64,000 nt of DNA from Streptococcus vestibularis (GCA_010604095.1 JAABLG010000005.1:62001-126000), one strand, 5' to 3'. Positions 35,677-45,712 are shown, counted from the first letter of the stretch. Translations and numbers: made by a program. The notes: generated by a model from the letters alone, not told the origin.

Positions 35677-36159
35677 ATGGCAGAAAAAACATATGTAATG
35701 ACCCTAGCAGAGAAAGAACAACTTGAAGCAGAATTGGAGGAGTATAAACTTGTCCGTCGTCCAGAGGTTGTAGAACGTATCAAGGTGGCCCGTTCTTACG
35801 GAGACCTTTCAGAAAACTCTGAGTATGAAGCAGCTAAAGATGAGCAAGCTTTTGTTGAAGGTCAAATTCAAATTCTTGAAACAAAAATTCGTTATGCAGA
35901 GATTGTTGACAGTGACGCTGTTGCGAACGATGAAGTTGCTATTGGTAAAACAGTAGTCGTTCAAGAAGTTGGCACAAGCGATAAGGATACCTATCATATT
36001 GTTGGTGCAGCTGGTGCCGACATCTTCTCAGGTAAGATTTCAAATGAAAGTCCAATTGCTCAAGCCTTGATTGGTAAGAAAGTTGGAGATAAGGTAGCTA
36101 TCGAGTCACCAGCGGGTAGTTATTCTGTTGAGATTCTTAGCGTTGAAAAAACAGCCTAA
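35677..36159 (+). CDS. greA: Transcription elongation factor GreA
   Basis: A 160-residue factor that rescues backtracked RNA polymerase by stimulating cleavage of the nascent RNA. The N-terminal coiled coil (about 1-76) includes [26 protein letters not shown], with the conserved acidic tip. The C-terminal FKBP-like domain has [21 protein letters not shown]. It has the usual length. A terminator follows. Confidence 0.97.
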   Translation: MAEKTYVMTLAEKEQLEAELEEYKLVRRPEVVERIKVARSYGDLSENSEYEAAKDEQAFVEGQIQILETKIRYAEIVDSDAVANDEVAIGKTVVVQEVGTSDKDTYHIVGAAGADIFSGKISNESPIAQALIGKKVGDKVAIESPAGSYSVEILSVEKTA

Positions 36160-36168
36160 GCTAACGTG

Positions 36169-36192
36169 GCTCTTCCTAGGAAGGGCTTTTTG
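36169..36192 (+). terminator. greA terminator
   Basis: GCTCTTCC, loop TA, GGAAGGGC, then a T-run. Confidence 0.85.
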
Positions 36193-36250
36193 TTTGCTGT
36201 TAATATAGATGTAATCTAAAGAATGGCTAATAAGGTATGCCTCAAAATAG

Positions 36251-36286
36251 CATAAGAAAAACTCTCTCGGAATTGCCAAGAGAGTT
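36251..36286 (-). terminator. Terminator of yidC2 (minus strand)
   Basis: On the minus strand AACTCTCT and AGAGAGTT form an 8-bp stem followed by TTTCTTATG. Confidence 0.8.
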
Positions 36287-36292
36287 GATGCA

Positions 36293-37210
36293 TTATTTTC
36301 GATTTTGCTTACCGGCGTTACGGTTTTTCTTTGGTTTATTAGCAATAGCTTGAGTATTTTTAGGTGTCACATCTTTGCGAGTGCCTGGTGTTTTACGAGG
36401 TGCTTTTGGAGGATTCTTTGCAAACTCTTCAGCAACCTTTTCTTGCAAGCGAGGCTTAATAATATAGTTGGTAATCAATTGTTGGATAATAGAGAAGATA
36501 CCACCGACAAACCAGTAGAGGATTACAGCTGCAGGAGAGCTGATACCAAAGACAATCATCATGATTGGCATACTGTACATGGTTACTGCCATTTGCTTAC
36601 GTTGTTCCTCAGGAACTTGTTGAATAGACAACCAAGATTGGAAGTAGTAAAGGGCAGCAATAATGATGATCAATGGGAAGTCACGGCTATTAAGATTAAA
36701 CCAGAGGAAGTGATCATGTAGTACACCAGGAGTGTAACGAGCAGCATAGTAGAGAGCTGAGAAAAATGGAAGTTGAATCAATAAAGGCAGACAACCAACG
36801 CCCCCCATCAAGCTGACACCATTTTCACGTTGAGCCTGCATGAGTTCAGATTGGGCAGCCATCTTTTCTTCTTGAGTTTCAGCATTACGCAAACGTTCGT
36901 TGATTGGTTCCAAGATAGGTGCAAGGTATTCACGTTTTGCGGCTTGGTAGGCTGCACCACGAGATTGATGAAGACCAAGTGGCAAGATAATCAAACGAAC
37001 AATGATGGTTACGAAGACGATACCAAGTCCAAACCCAAGTCCTAGATTATTTGCAAAGTAGGTGATGATGTGGCTCATTGGGCGACCAAGAAGGTTCCAG
37101 ACCCAACCAGTAGGATTACCAGATTTATCAAGGCTCACACATCCTGATAGGAAGAAAAGCATGCTGGTAGCAAGCCCCATGAGGGCTAGTCGTTTTTGAT
37201 TTTTATTCAC
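36293..37210 (-). CDS. yidC2: Membrane protein insertase YidC2/OxaA
   Basis: A 305-residue insertase that helps place membrane proteins with the SRP/Sec path or alone. It has a lipoprotein signal with a lipobox (LFFLSGC, Cys about residue 24), five membrane segments of the 60KD_IMP fold, and the conserved [21 protein letters not shown]. The long, basic C-terminal tail ([14 protein letters not shown]...) is the YidC2 type that contacts ribosomes. The start is GTG behind AAGGAATG. acyP lies just upstream on the same strand, a common pairing. Confidence 0.93.
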   Translation of the reverse strand: MNKNQKRLALMGLATSMLFFLSGCVSLDKSGNPTGWVWNLLGRPMSHIITYFANNLGLGFGLGIVFVTIIVRLIILPLGLHQSRGAAYQAAKREYLAPILEPINERLRNAETQEEKMAAQSELMQAQRENGVSLMGGVGCLPLLIQLPFFSALYYAARYTPGVLHDHFLWFNLNSRDFPLIIIIAALYYFQSWLSIQQVPEEQRKQMAVTMYSMPIMMIVFGISSPAAVILYWFVGGIFSIIQQLITNYIIKPRLQEKVAEEFAKNPPKAPRKTPGTRKDVTPKNTQAIANKPKKNRNAGKQNRK

Positions 37211-37296
37211 AATATCATTCCTTTTGTTTTTTAGTTATACCTGTCTATTTTACCCTTTTTTAGGAAAGAGAACAAGCTAAAAATGGTAGTCCCATC

Positions 37297-37575
37297 TTAA
37301 TTGGCCATGCGAAAATCACTGTAATTAGAGAAGTTAGCCATGGTGACATCAACGTAGGTCACCTTAGACCATTTTGAAGGTCCCTTTCGAACTTCTTGAA
37401 TAAATTTGGCCAATTTGGCAGGCTGGTCAGATTGTGCTAGAATTTCAACTGTCCCGTCATCGTTATTCCAGACCCGGCCGTAGATGTCACCGATTTCTAA
37501 TGCCAAGGCATAAGTTGAGTAGCGAAAGCCAACGCCTTGCACCCTTCCTGAGACAATTAATCTTACTTTTTGCAT
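37297..37575 (-). CDS. acyP: Acylphosphatase
   Basis: A 92-residue enzyme that hydrolyses acyl phosphates. The signature VSGRVQGVGFRYSTY has the catalytic Arg, and VWNNDDGTVEILAQ has the catalytic Asn. The length is the family norm. Its start has a perfect GGAGG site. It is divergent from the rRNA methyltransferase gene. Confidence 0.95.
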   Translation of the reverse strand: MQKVRLIVSGRVQGVGFRYSTYALALEIGDIYGRVWNNDDGTVEILAQSDQPAKLAKFIQEVRKGPSKWSKVTYVDVTMANFSNYSDFRMAN

Positions 37576-37663
37576 GGTCTATGACCTCCTATTTGAAAGC
37601 TCTTTCTTTTAGTATAATCCTTGCTATAAAGTCGGTCAAGCCCAAGATTTATCAAGGAATTTT

Positions 37664-37672
37664 TGCTATAAT
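37664..37672 (+). promoter_or_regulatory. Extended -10 placed for a leaderless transcript
   Basis: TGCTATAAT ends at 37672, only 6 nt before the ATG at 37679. The usual start site, about 7 nt after the hexamer, falls on the A of the start codon. Confidence 0.6.
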
Positions 37673-37678
37673 GAGGGT

Positions 37679-38416
37679 ATGGAAATCATTCAATCAAAGC
37701 AAAATGCTAGTATTAAGACTGCTAGAAAATTATTGCAAGGCAAGCATCGTAAAACTAGCTATCTTTTAGAAGGATGGCATCTTTTTGAGGAGGCCAAAGC
37801 AAGTGGCGCTGAGATTCTTCAAGTTTTCGTGCTTGAGGAGATGGCAGATCGTGTGGTAGATGTGTCTAAGGTCAAGTTAGTCAGCCCCGAGGTGCTCAAG
37901 GAGCTCTGTGAAACTCAGACGCCTCAGGGAATCGTGGCAGAAGTTGCTAAAGAATCTCAGAGCCTGCCAGAGTCTCTTTCAGGTAAGTATCTTCTCTTGG
38001 AGGATGTGCAGGATCCTGGAAATGTTGGAACAATGATTCGTACAGCAGATGCAGCGGGTTATGACGGAGTTTTTTTGTCGGACAAATCGGCTGATATTTA
38101 TAATCAGAAGACTCTACGTTCTATGCAGGGAAGTCATTTTCACCTACCAATCTATCGCGGACCAATTTTTGAGATGATTGAGACTTGCCAAAAACAAGGT
38201 TTCCCCATCCTGGCAACGACACTTTCAACTGTTTCCGTTGACTATAGAGCAGTTAAGACAGATGGCAATTTTGCCCTAGTGATGGGAAATGAAGGTCAGG
38301 GAATTAGTCAGGATATGGCTGAGTCTGCGAATCAACTTGTACATATTAATATGCCAGGTCGAGCAGAAAGCTTAAATGTTGCTGTGGCAGCAGGAATCCT
38401 CATGTTTAGTCTCTAG
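37679..38416 (+). CDS. TrmH/SpoU-family RNA 2'-O-methyltransferase
   Basis: A 245-residue SPOUT methyltransferase, close to RlmB/TsnR types that modify 23S rRNA ribose. The N-terminal substrate-binding part includes YLLEGWHLFEEAKASGAEI. The knotted SAM domain has LLLEDVQDPGNVGTMIRTADAAGYDGV, ALVMGNEGQGIS and the final INMPGRAESLNVAVAAGILMFSL. The ATG lies a few bases after a strong -10 with no Shine-Dalgarno, so a leaderless mRNA is likely. The exact target nucleotide is not clear from sequence. Confidence 0.9.
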   Translation: MEIIQSKQNASIKTARKLLQGKHRKTSYLLEGWHLFEEAKASGAEILQVFVLEEMADRVVDVSKVKLVSPEVLKELCETQTPQGIVAEVAKESQSLPESLSGKYLLLEDVQDPGNVGTMIRTADAAGYDGVFLSDKSADIYNQKTLRSMQGSHFHLPIYRGPIFEMIETCQKQGFPILATTLSTVSVDYRAVKTDGNFALVMGNEGQGISQDMAESANQLVHINMPGRAESLNVAVAAGILMFSL

Positions 38417-38518
38417 GTCTCAGGGATGATTTTAGACGAAAAAGGCGAACCTTTTAAAGTAAATTTAAGCTCTAGTGGTATAATGAAAAAGCATTAGAAA
38501 CGTTAATGAGGTATTATT

Positions 38519-39022
38519 ATGAAACGACCAGAAGACGATAAAGAATTCATGGAAGTTGTGGGACATTTGATCTCACACCCACGTTTTCAAAAATTGGATG
38601 GAATTGTACAGCATCACCATTCGACACGTTTGAAACACTCGGTCAATGTTAGTTATACCAGCTACAAGATTGCTAAAAAATTTGGCTGGGATGCTAAGAG
38701 TACTGCTCGTGGTGGTCTTTTACATGATTTTTTCTATTATGATTGGCGGGTGACCAAATTTAATAAGAGTCATGCTTGGGTGCATCCACGTATTGCTGTG
38801 CGTAACGCTAGGAAGCTTGTTAACCTAAACAAAAAAGAAGAGGACATTATCCTCAAGCATATGTGGGGAGCAACGATTGCCCCACCAAAGTATAAGGAAT
38901 CTTATATTGTTACCATGGTAGATAAGTATTGGGCGGTTAAGGAAGCGGCGACACCCTTACGAAACCGAATTAAAAATCGTAAGCATTTTCGTCGTAAGGC
39001 GCTACGAAGTCACCACCATTAA
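38519..39022 (+). CDS. HD-domain phosphohydrolase
   Basis: A 167-residue HD-superfamily protein. Metal-binding His/Asp residues are in [28 protein letters not shown] (the HD pair) and the later [28 protein letters not shown]. The C-terminus is strongly basic ([18 protein letters not shown]), hinting at nucleic acid or phosphate-rich substrates. The substrate is not known to me. Its promoter is GTGGTATAATG upstream. Confidence 0.85.
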   Translation: MKRPEDDKEFMEVVGHLISHPRFQKLDGIVQHHHSTRLKHSVNVSYTSYKIAKKFGWDAKSTARGGLLHDFFYYDWRVTKFNKSHAWVHPRIAVRNARKLVNLNKKEEDIILKHMWGATIAPPKYKESYIVTMVDKYWAVKEAATPLRNRIKNRKHFRRKALRSHHH

Positions 39023-39045
39023 TTTATTATTTTAAGGAGATATTT

Positions 39046-39735
39046 ATGGAATCCAATGCAATTTATACAACTAGTGATGCGGGATTAAACCGCTTTTTCG
39101 GAAAAATTTATGGCCTTGTTGGTATGGGAGTAGGTCTATCAGCAGTCATTTCTTATTTAATGTTGGGCCCCTTCTCACATCTTTTTGTTAATATTCTCAT
39201 GAACTATTCTTGGGTTTATACGGCAGCCATTTTTGTTGAGTTAGCTCTGGTTTTTTTGGCTAGTGGTGCTGCACGAAAGAATACACCTGCGGCCCTGCCG
39301 TTATTCTTAGTTTATTCAGCCTTAAATGGTTTTACATTAAGTTTTATCATTGTCCAATACACGCAGGCTACTGTTTTTCAAGCCTTCATTAGTACTGCGA
39401 TTGTCTTCTTTACCATGTCACTTATTGGTATTTCTGTTAAACGTGATTTGTCAGGAATGGCTAAATTTCTTATGGCAGCCTTGATTGGGATTATTGTTGC
39501 CAGCTTGGTAAACATCTTTTTAGCAAGTGGTACAATGAGCTTCGTCATTAGTATTATATCGGTCCTCATTTTTTCTGGATTAATTGCTTATGATAACCAA
39601 ATGATTAAAAAGGTTTATTACGCTATGAATGGTCAGGTCTCAGATGGCTGGGCAGTTTCAATGGCGTTGAGTCTCTACTTAGATTTTATTAACCTATTCT
39701 TAAATATCTTACGACTCTTTGCAAGTCGTGACTAG
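39046..39735 (+). CDS. Bax inhibitor-1/YccA-family membrane protein
   Basis: A 229-residue protein with seven membrane segments, of the BI-1 (TMBIM) family. It has [45 protein letters not shown], the [29 protein letters not shown] segment and the C-terminal [12 protein letters not shown] (family Asp pair region) with [21 protein letters not shown]. Bacterial members include a pH-sensitive calcium leak channel and the FtsH modulator YccA; the role here is not known. Confidence 0.88.
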   Translation: MESNAIYTTSDAGLNRFFGKIYGLVGMGVGLSAVISYLMLGPFSHLFVNILMNYSWVYTAAIFVELALVFLASGAARKNTPAALPLFLVYSALNGFTLSFIIVQYTQATVFQAFISTAIVFFTMSLIGISVKRDLSGMAKFLMAALIGIIVASLVNIFLASGTMSFVISIISVLIFSGLIAYDNQMIKKVYYAMNGQVSDGWAVSMALSLYLDFINLFLNILRLFASRD

Positions 39736-39737
39736 TT

Positions 39738-39768
39738 AAAAAAATCAGCCAAACGGCTGATTTTTTTG
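39738..39768. terminator. Bidirectional terminator between BI-1 and lipoprotein genes
   Basis: AAAATCAGCC, loop AAAC, GGCTGATTTT has A- and T-runs on both sides, so it can end both convergent genes. Confidence 0.9.
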
Positions 39769-39772
39769 ATGA

Positions 39773-40909
39773 TTAACGATAACTTGTAAGTGTTCCTTGT
39801 TGCCCTGTGTATGCATAGAAGAGAGGATAGTGTTCCCAATTTCCTACATAGTTTTCTTTATCTGGGAAGGTCCATTTATCATCTTTTTTGGTTAGTTCGA
39901 CTGAATAACCATCAAATACATTGGTTCCTTCAGTTTTTGGCGTTGATGGATTGACTTCTTTGATTGAATTAGGCAAGTAAGTTTCCATGTAGTATTGCTT
40001 GGTCAATTGGTCGACATTATCAGCGTTAGCTCCCTTACCTTGCAGATAGTTTTTAAGCTCATCTGTGAGATTTGGATGGCTAGCAACATAGGCATCGTCA
40101 GCTTCTTTCATACTAATGGTTGACAAATCAAGGTTAAATTCTGCCTTATCCTTAGTGACAATAATATTGTCAACAGTATAATGACCACGCTCACGGTTAG
40201 CAGTTTGAACCCAGTCGAAAACTTTTGGAACTTCATCTCCAGTTGGTTTGATATTGCCAGTTCCTTCATAACTGTATTGAAGGTGATCTGAGAAATATTG
40301 GCTGAGTTCGCCTTTAGACTTGTCTAAATCGTTAGAGACGAACTTGCTGTAGTCCTTGCTCTCTCCGCCTAGAAGAACAGCACTGAAATACGCATCTACA
40401 GCCTTTTTAACATTAGTAGTTGCGTTACCGTCAAAGCCTTTTAGGTCGGTAGAAACAGTTTCACCCTCGGTTTTTTCATCTTTAGATTCAAAGTATAGTT
40501 TATAGGTTTGGTTGTTTTTAACTTCGAAGAAGAGGGATGCAGACTTATAGTCGTCTGATTCAACTTTTCCAAAATCATCCGTAGCGTCCTTGACGTCCTT
40601 ATTCTTCTTAAAGAGAGAAGGTAGGTCACTCTTGTCAAGCTTACTTGCTGTGACTTTTTTACCATCTTTATCTTTGAGGTAGAATTGTTTAGCAGATGTT
40701 TTCAAATCTTTTTCCATATCTTCAGAAGTATTCTCAAGTTTAAAAGATACTTCAATCAGACTTTGGTTATCCTTAAGTTTGAGGTTGCTTCCTGACATCT
40801 GAACGACATCATTAACAGATAACTTGGCATCGAGTTTTGGCTTGGCACATGCTGATAATGTCAAGATGGTTGCTAGAGCAAGTGCCCCAGAGTAAAGATA
40901 TTTTTTCAT
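39773..40909 (-). CDS. Surface lipoprotein, DUF5105-like
   Basis: A 378-residue lipoprotein. The signal peptide MKKYLYSGALALATILTLSAC ends in a lipobox (LSAC, Cys 21). The first domain (about 25-165) looks like an immunoglobulin-like DUF4352-type fold (VNDVVQMSGSNLKLKDNQSLIEVSFKLENTSED). The second part (about 170-310) fits DUF5105, and the C-terminus ends with YVGNWEHYPLFYAYTGQQG. The function is unknown. It is a single gene with GGGAGA as its ribosome site. Confidence 0.8.
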   Translation of the reverse strand: MKKYLYSGALALATILTLSACAKPKLDAKLSVNDVVQMSGSNLKLKDNQSLIEVSFKLENTSEDMEKDLKTSAKQFYLKDKDGKKVTASKLDKSDLPSLFKKNKDVKDATDDFGKVESDDYKSASLFFEVKNNQTYKLYFESKDEKTEGETVSTDLKGFDGNATTNVKKAVDAYFSAVLLGGESKDYSKFVSNDLDKSKGELSQYFSDHLQYSYEGTGNIKPTGDEVPKVFDWVQTANRERGHYTVDNIIVTKDKAEFNLDLSTISMKEADDAYVASHPNLTDELKNYLQGKGANADNVDQLTKQYYMETYLPNSIKEVNPSTPKTEGTNVFDGYSVELTKKDDKWTFPDKENYVGNWEHYPLFYAYTGQQGTLTSYR

Positions 40910-41005
40910 AAATAATCTCCCATTTTTTTGTTTAAGTGATATGTCTATTGTAACATGAAAACCCCATCGAGATGATTAGAATTTTGGTTTTCAAACCTTT
41001 TCTTA

Positions 41006-41014
41006 TGCTATAAT
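41006..41014 (+). promoter_or_regulatory. Extended -10 promoter of lysA
   Basis: TGCTATAAT lies 31 nt before the lysA ATG. Confidence 0.75.
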
Positions 41015-41045
41015 AAGGTTACTATGCAAAAAAATGGAGAATAAA

Positions 41046-42299
41046 ATGACAAAAACACCTTTTATTACGGCAGATAAACTTGAACAGATTACTGCAGAAT
41101 TTCCAACACCTTTTCATCTTTACGATGAAAAAGGCATTCGTGAAACAGCACGTGCTGTAAATGCAGCCTTTTCATGGAATCCAGGTTTTAAAGAATTCTT
41201 TGCTGTCAAGGCAACACCTAATCCAGCAATCCTCAGAATCTTGAAGGAAGAAGGCTGTGGAGTGGACTGTGCAACAGATACAGAGCTTGTCATGAGTAAG
41301 AAAATTGGATTTGATAACACTACGATTAGTTTTACTTCTAATGACACACGTGCTGAAGAATTTGTATATGCTCGTAACATTGATGCGACAATTAACCTTG
41401 ATGCTTACGAAGATATTTTCTTTTTAGAAGAAGTTGCGGGACTTCCAGAGACCCTTTCTTTGCGTTTTAATCCAGGTGGTGTCTTTTCTCTTGGTACAGA
41501 CATTATGGACCATCCTGAAGAATCTAAATTTGGGATGACTAAGGAACAACTCTTTAAGGGTTATGCCTACCTCCAAGAAAAAGGGGTTAAATCATTTGGC
41601 TTGCACGCCTTTTTAGCATCTAATACCGTCACTAATGAGTACTATCCAACCTTAGCTGCTCAGCTATTTGAATTGGCTGTAGAAATCAAGAACGAATTAG
41701 GTGTCAGTCTTGATTTTATTAACTTGTCTGGTGGTGTTGGAGTCGACTATACTCCGGCTAACAAACAAAATGATATTGCAGCTATTGGTGAGGGCGTCCA
41801 CGCTAAATTTGATGAGATTTTGGTTCCAAATGGTCTAGGTCACATCAGTATTTATACTGAACTTGGTCGCTACATGACAGCGCCTCATGGTCTCGTAGTA
41901 ACTAAAGTTCTTCACATTAAGGACACTTATCGTCGTTATGTAGGTGTCGATGCGTCTGCGGTTAACTTGCTCCGTCCAGCTATGTATGATGCCTACCACC
42001 ACATCACTAATATGACCAATCCCAATGGCGAGATTCAAGTAGTTGATGTGACAGGTTCGCTTTGTGAAAATAATGATAAGTTTGCTAAGAACCGTGAATT
42101 GCCAGAAGCTCGTATTGGAGATACTTTGGTTATCCATGACACTGGTGCCCACGGCTTCTCAATGGGTTACAACTATAATGGTCGTCTTCGCTCTGCGGAA
42201 ATCCTTTATCAAGAAGATGGAACAGCTCGCATGATTCGTCGTGCTGAGACCATGAATGATTACTTTGCGACACTTGACGGTTTTGATTTTGAAATCTAA
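41046..42299 (+). CDS. lysA: Diaminopimelate decarboxylase
   Basis: PLP enzyme of fold type III that makes L-lysine from meso-diaminopimelate. The product is 417 residues from the ATG at 41046, which has GGAGAAT in front; an ATG 12 nt earlier overlaps that site. The PLP-Lys is in EFFAVKATPNPAILRIL, followed by GCGVDCATDTELVMSKKIG, the glycine-rich NLSGGVGVDYTP and the C-terminal TGSLCENNDKFAKNRELPEARIGDTLVIHDTGAHGFSMGYNYN. It is a single-gene unit. Its presence implies a DAP pathway for lysine. Confidence 0.95.
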   Translation: MTKTPFITADKLEQITAEFPTPFHLYDEKGIRETARAVNAAFSWNPGFKEFFAVKATPNPAILRILKEEGCGVDCATDTELVMSKKIGFDNTTISFTSNDTRAEEFVYARNIDATINLDAYEDIFFLEEVAGLPETLSLRFNPGGVFSLGTDIMDHPEESKFGMTKEQLFKGYAYLQEKGVKSFGLHAFLASNTVTNEYYPTLAAQLFELAVEIKNELGVSLDFINLSGGVGVDYTPANKQNDIAAIGEGVHAKFDEILVPNGLGHISIYTELGRYMTAPHGLVVTKVLHIKDTYRRYVGVDASAVNLLRPAMYDAYHHITNMTNPNGEIQVVDVTGSLCENNDKFAKNRELPEARIGDTLVIHDTGAHGFSMGYNYNGRLRSAEILYQEDGTARMIRRAETMNDYFATLDGFDFEI

Positions 42300-42301
42300 C
42301 A

Positions 42302-42337
42302 AAAATAAGCTAGGCCTATAAGGCTCTAGCTTATTTT
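42302..42337. terminator. Bidirectional terminator between lysA and the TetR gene
   Basis: AAAATAAGCTAGGCC and GGCTCTAGCTTATTTT form a long stem with T-runs on both strands. It overlaps the last codons of the minus-strand gene. Confidence 0.88.
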
Positions 42338-42873
42338 ACTTTAATGATAACAGCTTCAAGAATGATATCTGCTAACTCCTCAGGAGATTCGATACAGTCT
42401 TCCTTGAGCCAAAGTGTCAGAATGGTAACAATAGTGCTAACGTAAACTTCCAATGAATACTTGGCTGGGATATGATAGCTTTGTTCCATAAGCTCTGTGA
42501 CGTTTTCAATATCAGAGTTAAGGATAGTCTCGATAATGAATTCACGGATCATTCCATTGATGTTGGGAATATGCGTCATTAGTGTGAGACATAGTTTGCG
42601 ATTGTCCTTAAGATAATGTAGCATCTCAGTGACAACACCTTCTTGGTAAGTCATGTCTTCTTGCAAAATGCTTGAGACGTTATCTAAAATTTTTGAGAAG
42701 GTGGTCTCAACCAAATCCTCTTTATTTGAATAGTAGTAGTAGAAGGTTGGTCTGCTAAGATTAGCCTTCTTGATGATGTCTGTGATGCTGATTTGTTCTA
42801 GTGAACTCTCTTCTAAGAGTTCAATAAATGCGTTGACAATTTTTCGTTCGGAAATAGTTGCTTCCTTTAGCAT
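42331..42873 (-). CDS. TetR-family transcriptional regulator
   Basis: A 180-residue repressor. The N-terminal HTH is ERKIVNAFIELLEESSLEQISITDIIKKANLSRPTFYYYYSNKEDLVETTF, a clear TetR motif. The C-terminal ligand domain is of the TetR_C type seen in DhaS-like regulators. It stands alone, with no target gene adjacent on its strand. A dyad upstream (42946-42970) could be its operator. The ligand is unknown. Confidence 0.88.
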   Translation of the reverse strand: MLKEATISERKIVNAFIELLEESSLEQISITDIIKKANLSRPTFYYYYSNKEDLVETTFSKILDNVSSILQEDMTYQEGVVTEMLHYLKDNRKLCLTLMTHIPNINGMIREFIIETILNSDIENVTELMEQSYHIPAKYSLEVYVSTIVTILTLWLKEDCIESPEELADIILEAVIIKVK

Positions 42874-42945
42874 AAATAAACCCCTTTATATAAACATAAT
42901 AATAATTCCACAACCTATATAATAACCTATTTTTTTTCTAGAAAT

Positions 42946-42970
42946 CTTACAAGTCCTTTACAGTTGTAAG
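42946..42970. promoter_or_regulatory. Inverted repeat upstream of the TetR gene
   Basis: CTTACAA (42946-42952) and TTGTAAG (42964-42970) are perfect complements around 11 nt. It is 73 nt from the TetR start and about 80 nt before the yneF -35, so it could serve either gene. Confidence 0.45.
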
Positions 42971-43047
42971 TAAAATAAACTGAAACTCTCATTTTACTAG
43001 TATTTTAGTCAAAAAATTTTTTGGTGGTTTAGAAACCATCGTCTTAT

Positions 43048-43076
43048 TTGTCAGTAAGTGGCATTTTTGCTATAAT
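43048..43076 (+). promoter_or_regulatory. Promoter of the yneF-murI cluster
   Basis: TTGTCA, 17 bp, then TATAAT preceded by TG. It is one of the best full promoters in the window. Confidence 0.85.
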
Positions 43077-43110
43077 AGGAAATAATTAACGTTATAGGAG
43101 AATAGAATTT

Positions 43111-43362
43111 ATGAACACCGTCCTTTGGATTATTCTTGTTTTTGTAGCCCTCTTGGCTGGCTTCTACGGAGGCGCATATTTTGCCCGCAAACAAATGGAG
43201 AAAGAGTTAGCTGAAAATCCTCGTTTGAATGTGGACGCTGTTCGTACCATGATGTCTGCAGCAGGACAAAAACCTAATGAGGCAAGGGTACGTCAAACAT
43301 ATAACCAAATTATCAAGCAACAAAAACAAGCACTTGCGAATAGCAAGAAAAAGAAAAAATAA
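43111..43362 (+). CDS. yneF: YneF family membrane protein (UPF0154)
   Basis: An 83-residue protein with an N-terminal membrane anchor ([22 protein letters not shown]) and a cytoplasmic part with the conserved [32 protein letters not shown]. It ends in a Lys-rich tail. The function is unknown. It is the first gene of the conserved murI-to-yidD cluster. Confidence 0.9.
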   Translation: MNTVLWIILVFVALLAGFYGGAYFARKQMEKELAENPRLNVDAVRTMMSAAGQKPNEARVRQTYNQIIKQQKQALANSKKKKK

Positions 43363-43426
43363 TGGTGGGGAGCTGGGACGTGAATCTCAGCTTTTTACAT
43401 GTAACGTAAGGGGATAAGGAGGCAAG

Positions 43427-44242
43427 ATGGATAATCGACCTATAGGATTTTTGGATTCTGGCGTCGGAGGCCTGACGGTGGTACGTGAGCTTAAACGTCA
43501 GTTGCCTCATGAGTCTGTCGTCTATATTGGCGACTCTGCTAGAGCCCCGTATGGTCCAAGACCAGCGGAACAAATCAGAGAGTATACCTGGCAGTTGGTT
43601 AGGTTCCTTCTGACTAAAAATGTCAAGATGATTGTTATTGCCTGTAATACAGCAACGGCAGTGGTTTGGGAAGAAATCAAAGAAGCCTTGGATATACCAG
43701 TGTTGGGTGTGGTTCTGCCAGGGTCTAGTGCAGCTATTAAGTCTAGTCAGTCTGGCAAAATTGGTGTGATTGGCACCCCTATGACGATTGCCTCTAACAT
43801 CTATGAACAAAAAATCAAACGTTTGGCACCACAGATGGCTGTTTTGAGTTTGCCTTGTCCTCGCTTTGCCCCCATTGTTGAATCCAATGAGATTAAATCA
43901 AGTGTGGCTAAAAAGATTGTCTACGAAAGCATGGCGCCCTTAGTCGGTAAGGTAGATACCTTGGTCTTGGGTTGTACCCATTACCCACTATTACGCCCTA
44001 TTATCCAAAATGTCATGGGACCAAGTGTCAAGTTAATTGATAGCGGTGCTGAGACTGTTCGTGATGTATCCGTTTTGCTCAATTATTTTGAGATTAATCG
44101 TAGTCGTGAAGTTGAAGATAAGACAGAAGAATATTACACCACAGCCAGTGTGCGAGGTTTTAAAGAAATTGCGGATCAATGGCTAGGTGAAGCCGTTACT
44201 GTTCAGCACGTAGATCTGGACAAGGAGTTAGAAAATGACTAA
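43427..44242 (+). CDS. murI: Glutamate racemase
   Basis: A 271-residue cofactor-independent racemase that makes D-glutamate for peptidoglycan. It has [33 protein letters not shown], the first catalytic Cys in [12 protein letters not shown] and the second in [11 protein letters not shown]. The ATG is behind GGAGG. It overlaps the next gene by 8 nt. Confidence 0.97.
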   Translation: MDNRPIGFLDSGVGGLTVVRELKRQLPHESVVYIGDSARAPYGPRPAEQIREYTWQLVRFLLTKNVKMIVIACNTATAVVWEEIKEALDIPVLGVVLPGSSAAIKSSQSGKIGVIGTPMTIASNIYEQKIKRLAPQMAVLSLPCPRFAPIVESNEIKSSVAKKIVYESMAPLVGKVDTLVLGCTHYPLLRPIIQNVMGPSVKLIDSGAETVRDVSVLLNYFEINRSREVEDKTEEYYTTASVRGFKEIADQWLGEAVTVQHVDLDKELEND

Positions 44243-45209
44243 ATCAATTTTTGAATATAAAGATGAGCAAGACTGGTACTTGGCTAGTTTTGGCAGTTAC
44301 AATCAGTTGACCTGTTTTGGTGGCGATGAGGCTTATGAACAGTATGTTGATTTTTTCCAGGGATTGACAAATGCACTTGCTGTTAGTGGCTTCCAGTTGC
44401 ATATTGTTAAGCACTCATCAGATCTTCGCTTGGTGTCTTTTATCTTAGACAGTTTGAAGGAGAATACTGGTCGCGATTTGGCTGTTACACAACATCAGGG
44501 TGCCTTACTCGTCAGTGAAGGTGAAAAACTTGTCTATGTCCATGTGCCTAAAGAAGGAGTCGCTTTGGAAGATTTCTTTGGTTCTAAGAGTCAGTCCACA
44601 TTTGGCGACGTTTTGTTGATTGCAACACGTAATGAAGGAAAAACTAAGGAGTTTCGTAAACTTTTTGGAAAACTCGGTATTACGGTAGAAAATCTTAATG
44701 ATTATCCAGACTTACCTGAAGTTGCTGAAACAGGCACAACCTTTGAGGAAAACGCTCGTTTGAAGGCAGAAACGATTTCTGAGTTAACTGGTAAAATGGT
44801 GCTTTCAGATGATTCAGGATTGAAGGTTGATATTCTTGGGGGCTTGCCTGGAGTTTGGTCTGCTCGATTTGCGGGTCCTGATGCGACCGATGCTGAGAAT
44901 AATGCTAAGTTATTACATGAGCTCGCCATGGTGCTTGATGATGATAAACGCTCAGCTCAGTTCCATACAACCTTAGTGGTTGCAGCCCCTGGACGTGATA
45001 GTCTAGTTGTTGAGGCAGACTGGGAGGGCTACATTGGTCGAGAACCAAAAGGTGATAATGGCTTCGGTTATGACCCTCTCTTTTTAGTAGGTGAGACAGG
45101 TAAGACGGCAGCAGAGCTTTCGTCAGAAGAAAAAAATGAACAGTCGCATCGTGGTCAGGCTGTTAAGAAACTTATGGAGGTTTTTCCAGCATGGCAGAAC
45201 AATCAATAA
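44235..45209 (+). CDS. rdgB: dITP/XTP pyrophosphatase with streptococcal N-terminal extension
   Basis: A 324-residue protein. The C-terminal part (from about residue 130) is a complete HAM1/RdgB domain: [54 protein letters not shown] and [13 protein letters not shown]. It removes non-canonical purine triphosphates. The N-terminal 125 residues are an extra domain ([25 protein letters not shown]) of unknown role that is absent from the usual 200-residue enzyme. It overlaps both neighbours. Confidence 0.92.
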   Translation: MTKSIFEYKDEQDWYLASFGSYNQLTCFGGDEAYEQYVDFFQGLTNALAVSGFQLHIVKHSSDLRLVSFILDSLKENTGRDLAVTQHQGALLVSEGEKLVYVHVPKEGVALEDFFGSKSQSTFGDVLLIATRNEGKTKEFRKLFGKLGITVENLNDYPDLPEVAETGTTFEENARLKAETISELTGKMVLSDDSGLKVDILGGLPGVWSARFAGPDATDAENNAKLLHELAMVLDDDKRSAQFHTTLVVAAPGRDSLVVEADWEGYIGREPKGDNGFGYDPLFLVGETGKTAAELSSEEKNEQSHRGQAVKKLMEVFPAWQNNQ

Positions 45210-45712
45210 TTGTAATGAGCGACTCTCATGGAGATCGTGATATTGTAGAAGATATTAAGAAGCGTTACCAAGGTAAAGTAGACGCTATTTTCCATAATGG
45301 GGATTCTGAGTTAGAATCAAGTGACCCGGTTTGGGACGGTATTTATGTGGTTCGTGGGAACTGTGATTATGACTCAGGTTATCCAGAACGCTTGGTGGTT
45401 AAACTTGGTGATGTGATTATTGCTCAAACGCATGGTCATCTTTACGGTATCAATTTCACATGGGATAAGTTAGATCTTTGGGCACAACAAGAGGACGCTG
45501 ATATTTGTCTTTATGGGCATTTGCATGCAGCAACAGCTTGGCGAAACGGTAAAACAGTATTTATCAATCCAGGATCTGTTTCGCAGCCACGAGGGCCTAT
45601 CAATGTTAAGCTTTATGCTAAGGTGCTTATAGACAATGCTAAGATTCGTGTGGAGTATTACACACGTGATCATGAGCTTTATCCAGAACTGACACAGGAA
45701 TTTGAACGATGA
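45191..45712 (+). CDS. YfcE/MJ0936-type metallophosphoesterase
   Basis: A 173-residue calcineurin-like phosphodiesterase. Metal ligands are in [38 protein letters not shown] and [10 protein letters not shown]. It overlaps the rdgB end by 19 nt, with a GGAGG site inside rdgB. Relatives hydrolyse small phosphodiesters in vitro; the physiological substrate is unknown. Confidence 0.93.
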   Translation: MAEQSIIVMSDSHGDRDIVEDIKKRYQGKVDAIFHNGDSELESSDPVWDGIYVVRGNCDYDSGYPERLVVKLGDVIIAQTHGHLYGINFTWDKLDLWAQQEDADICLYGHLHAATAWRNGKTVFINPGSVSQPRGPINVKLYAKVLIDNAKIRVEYYTRDHELYPELTQEFER

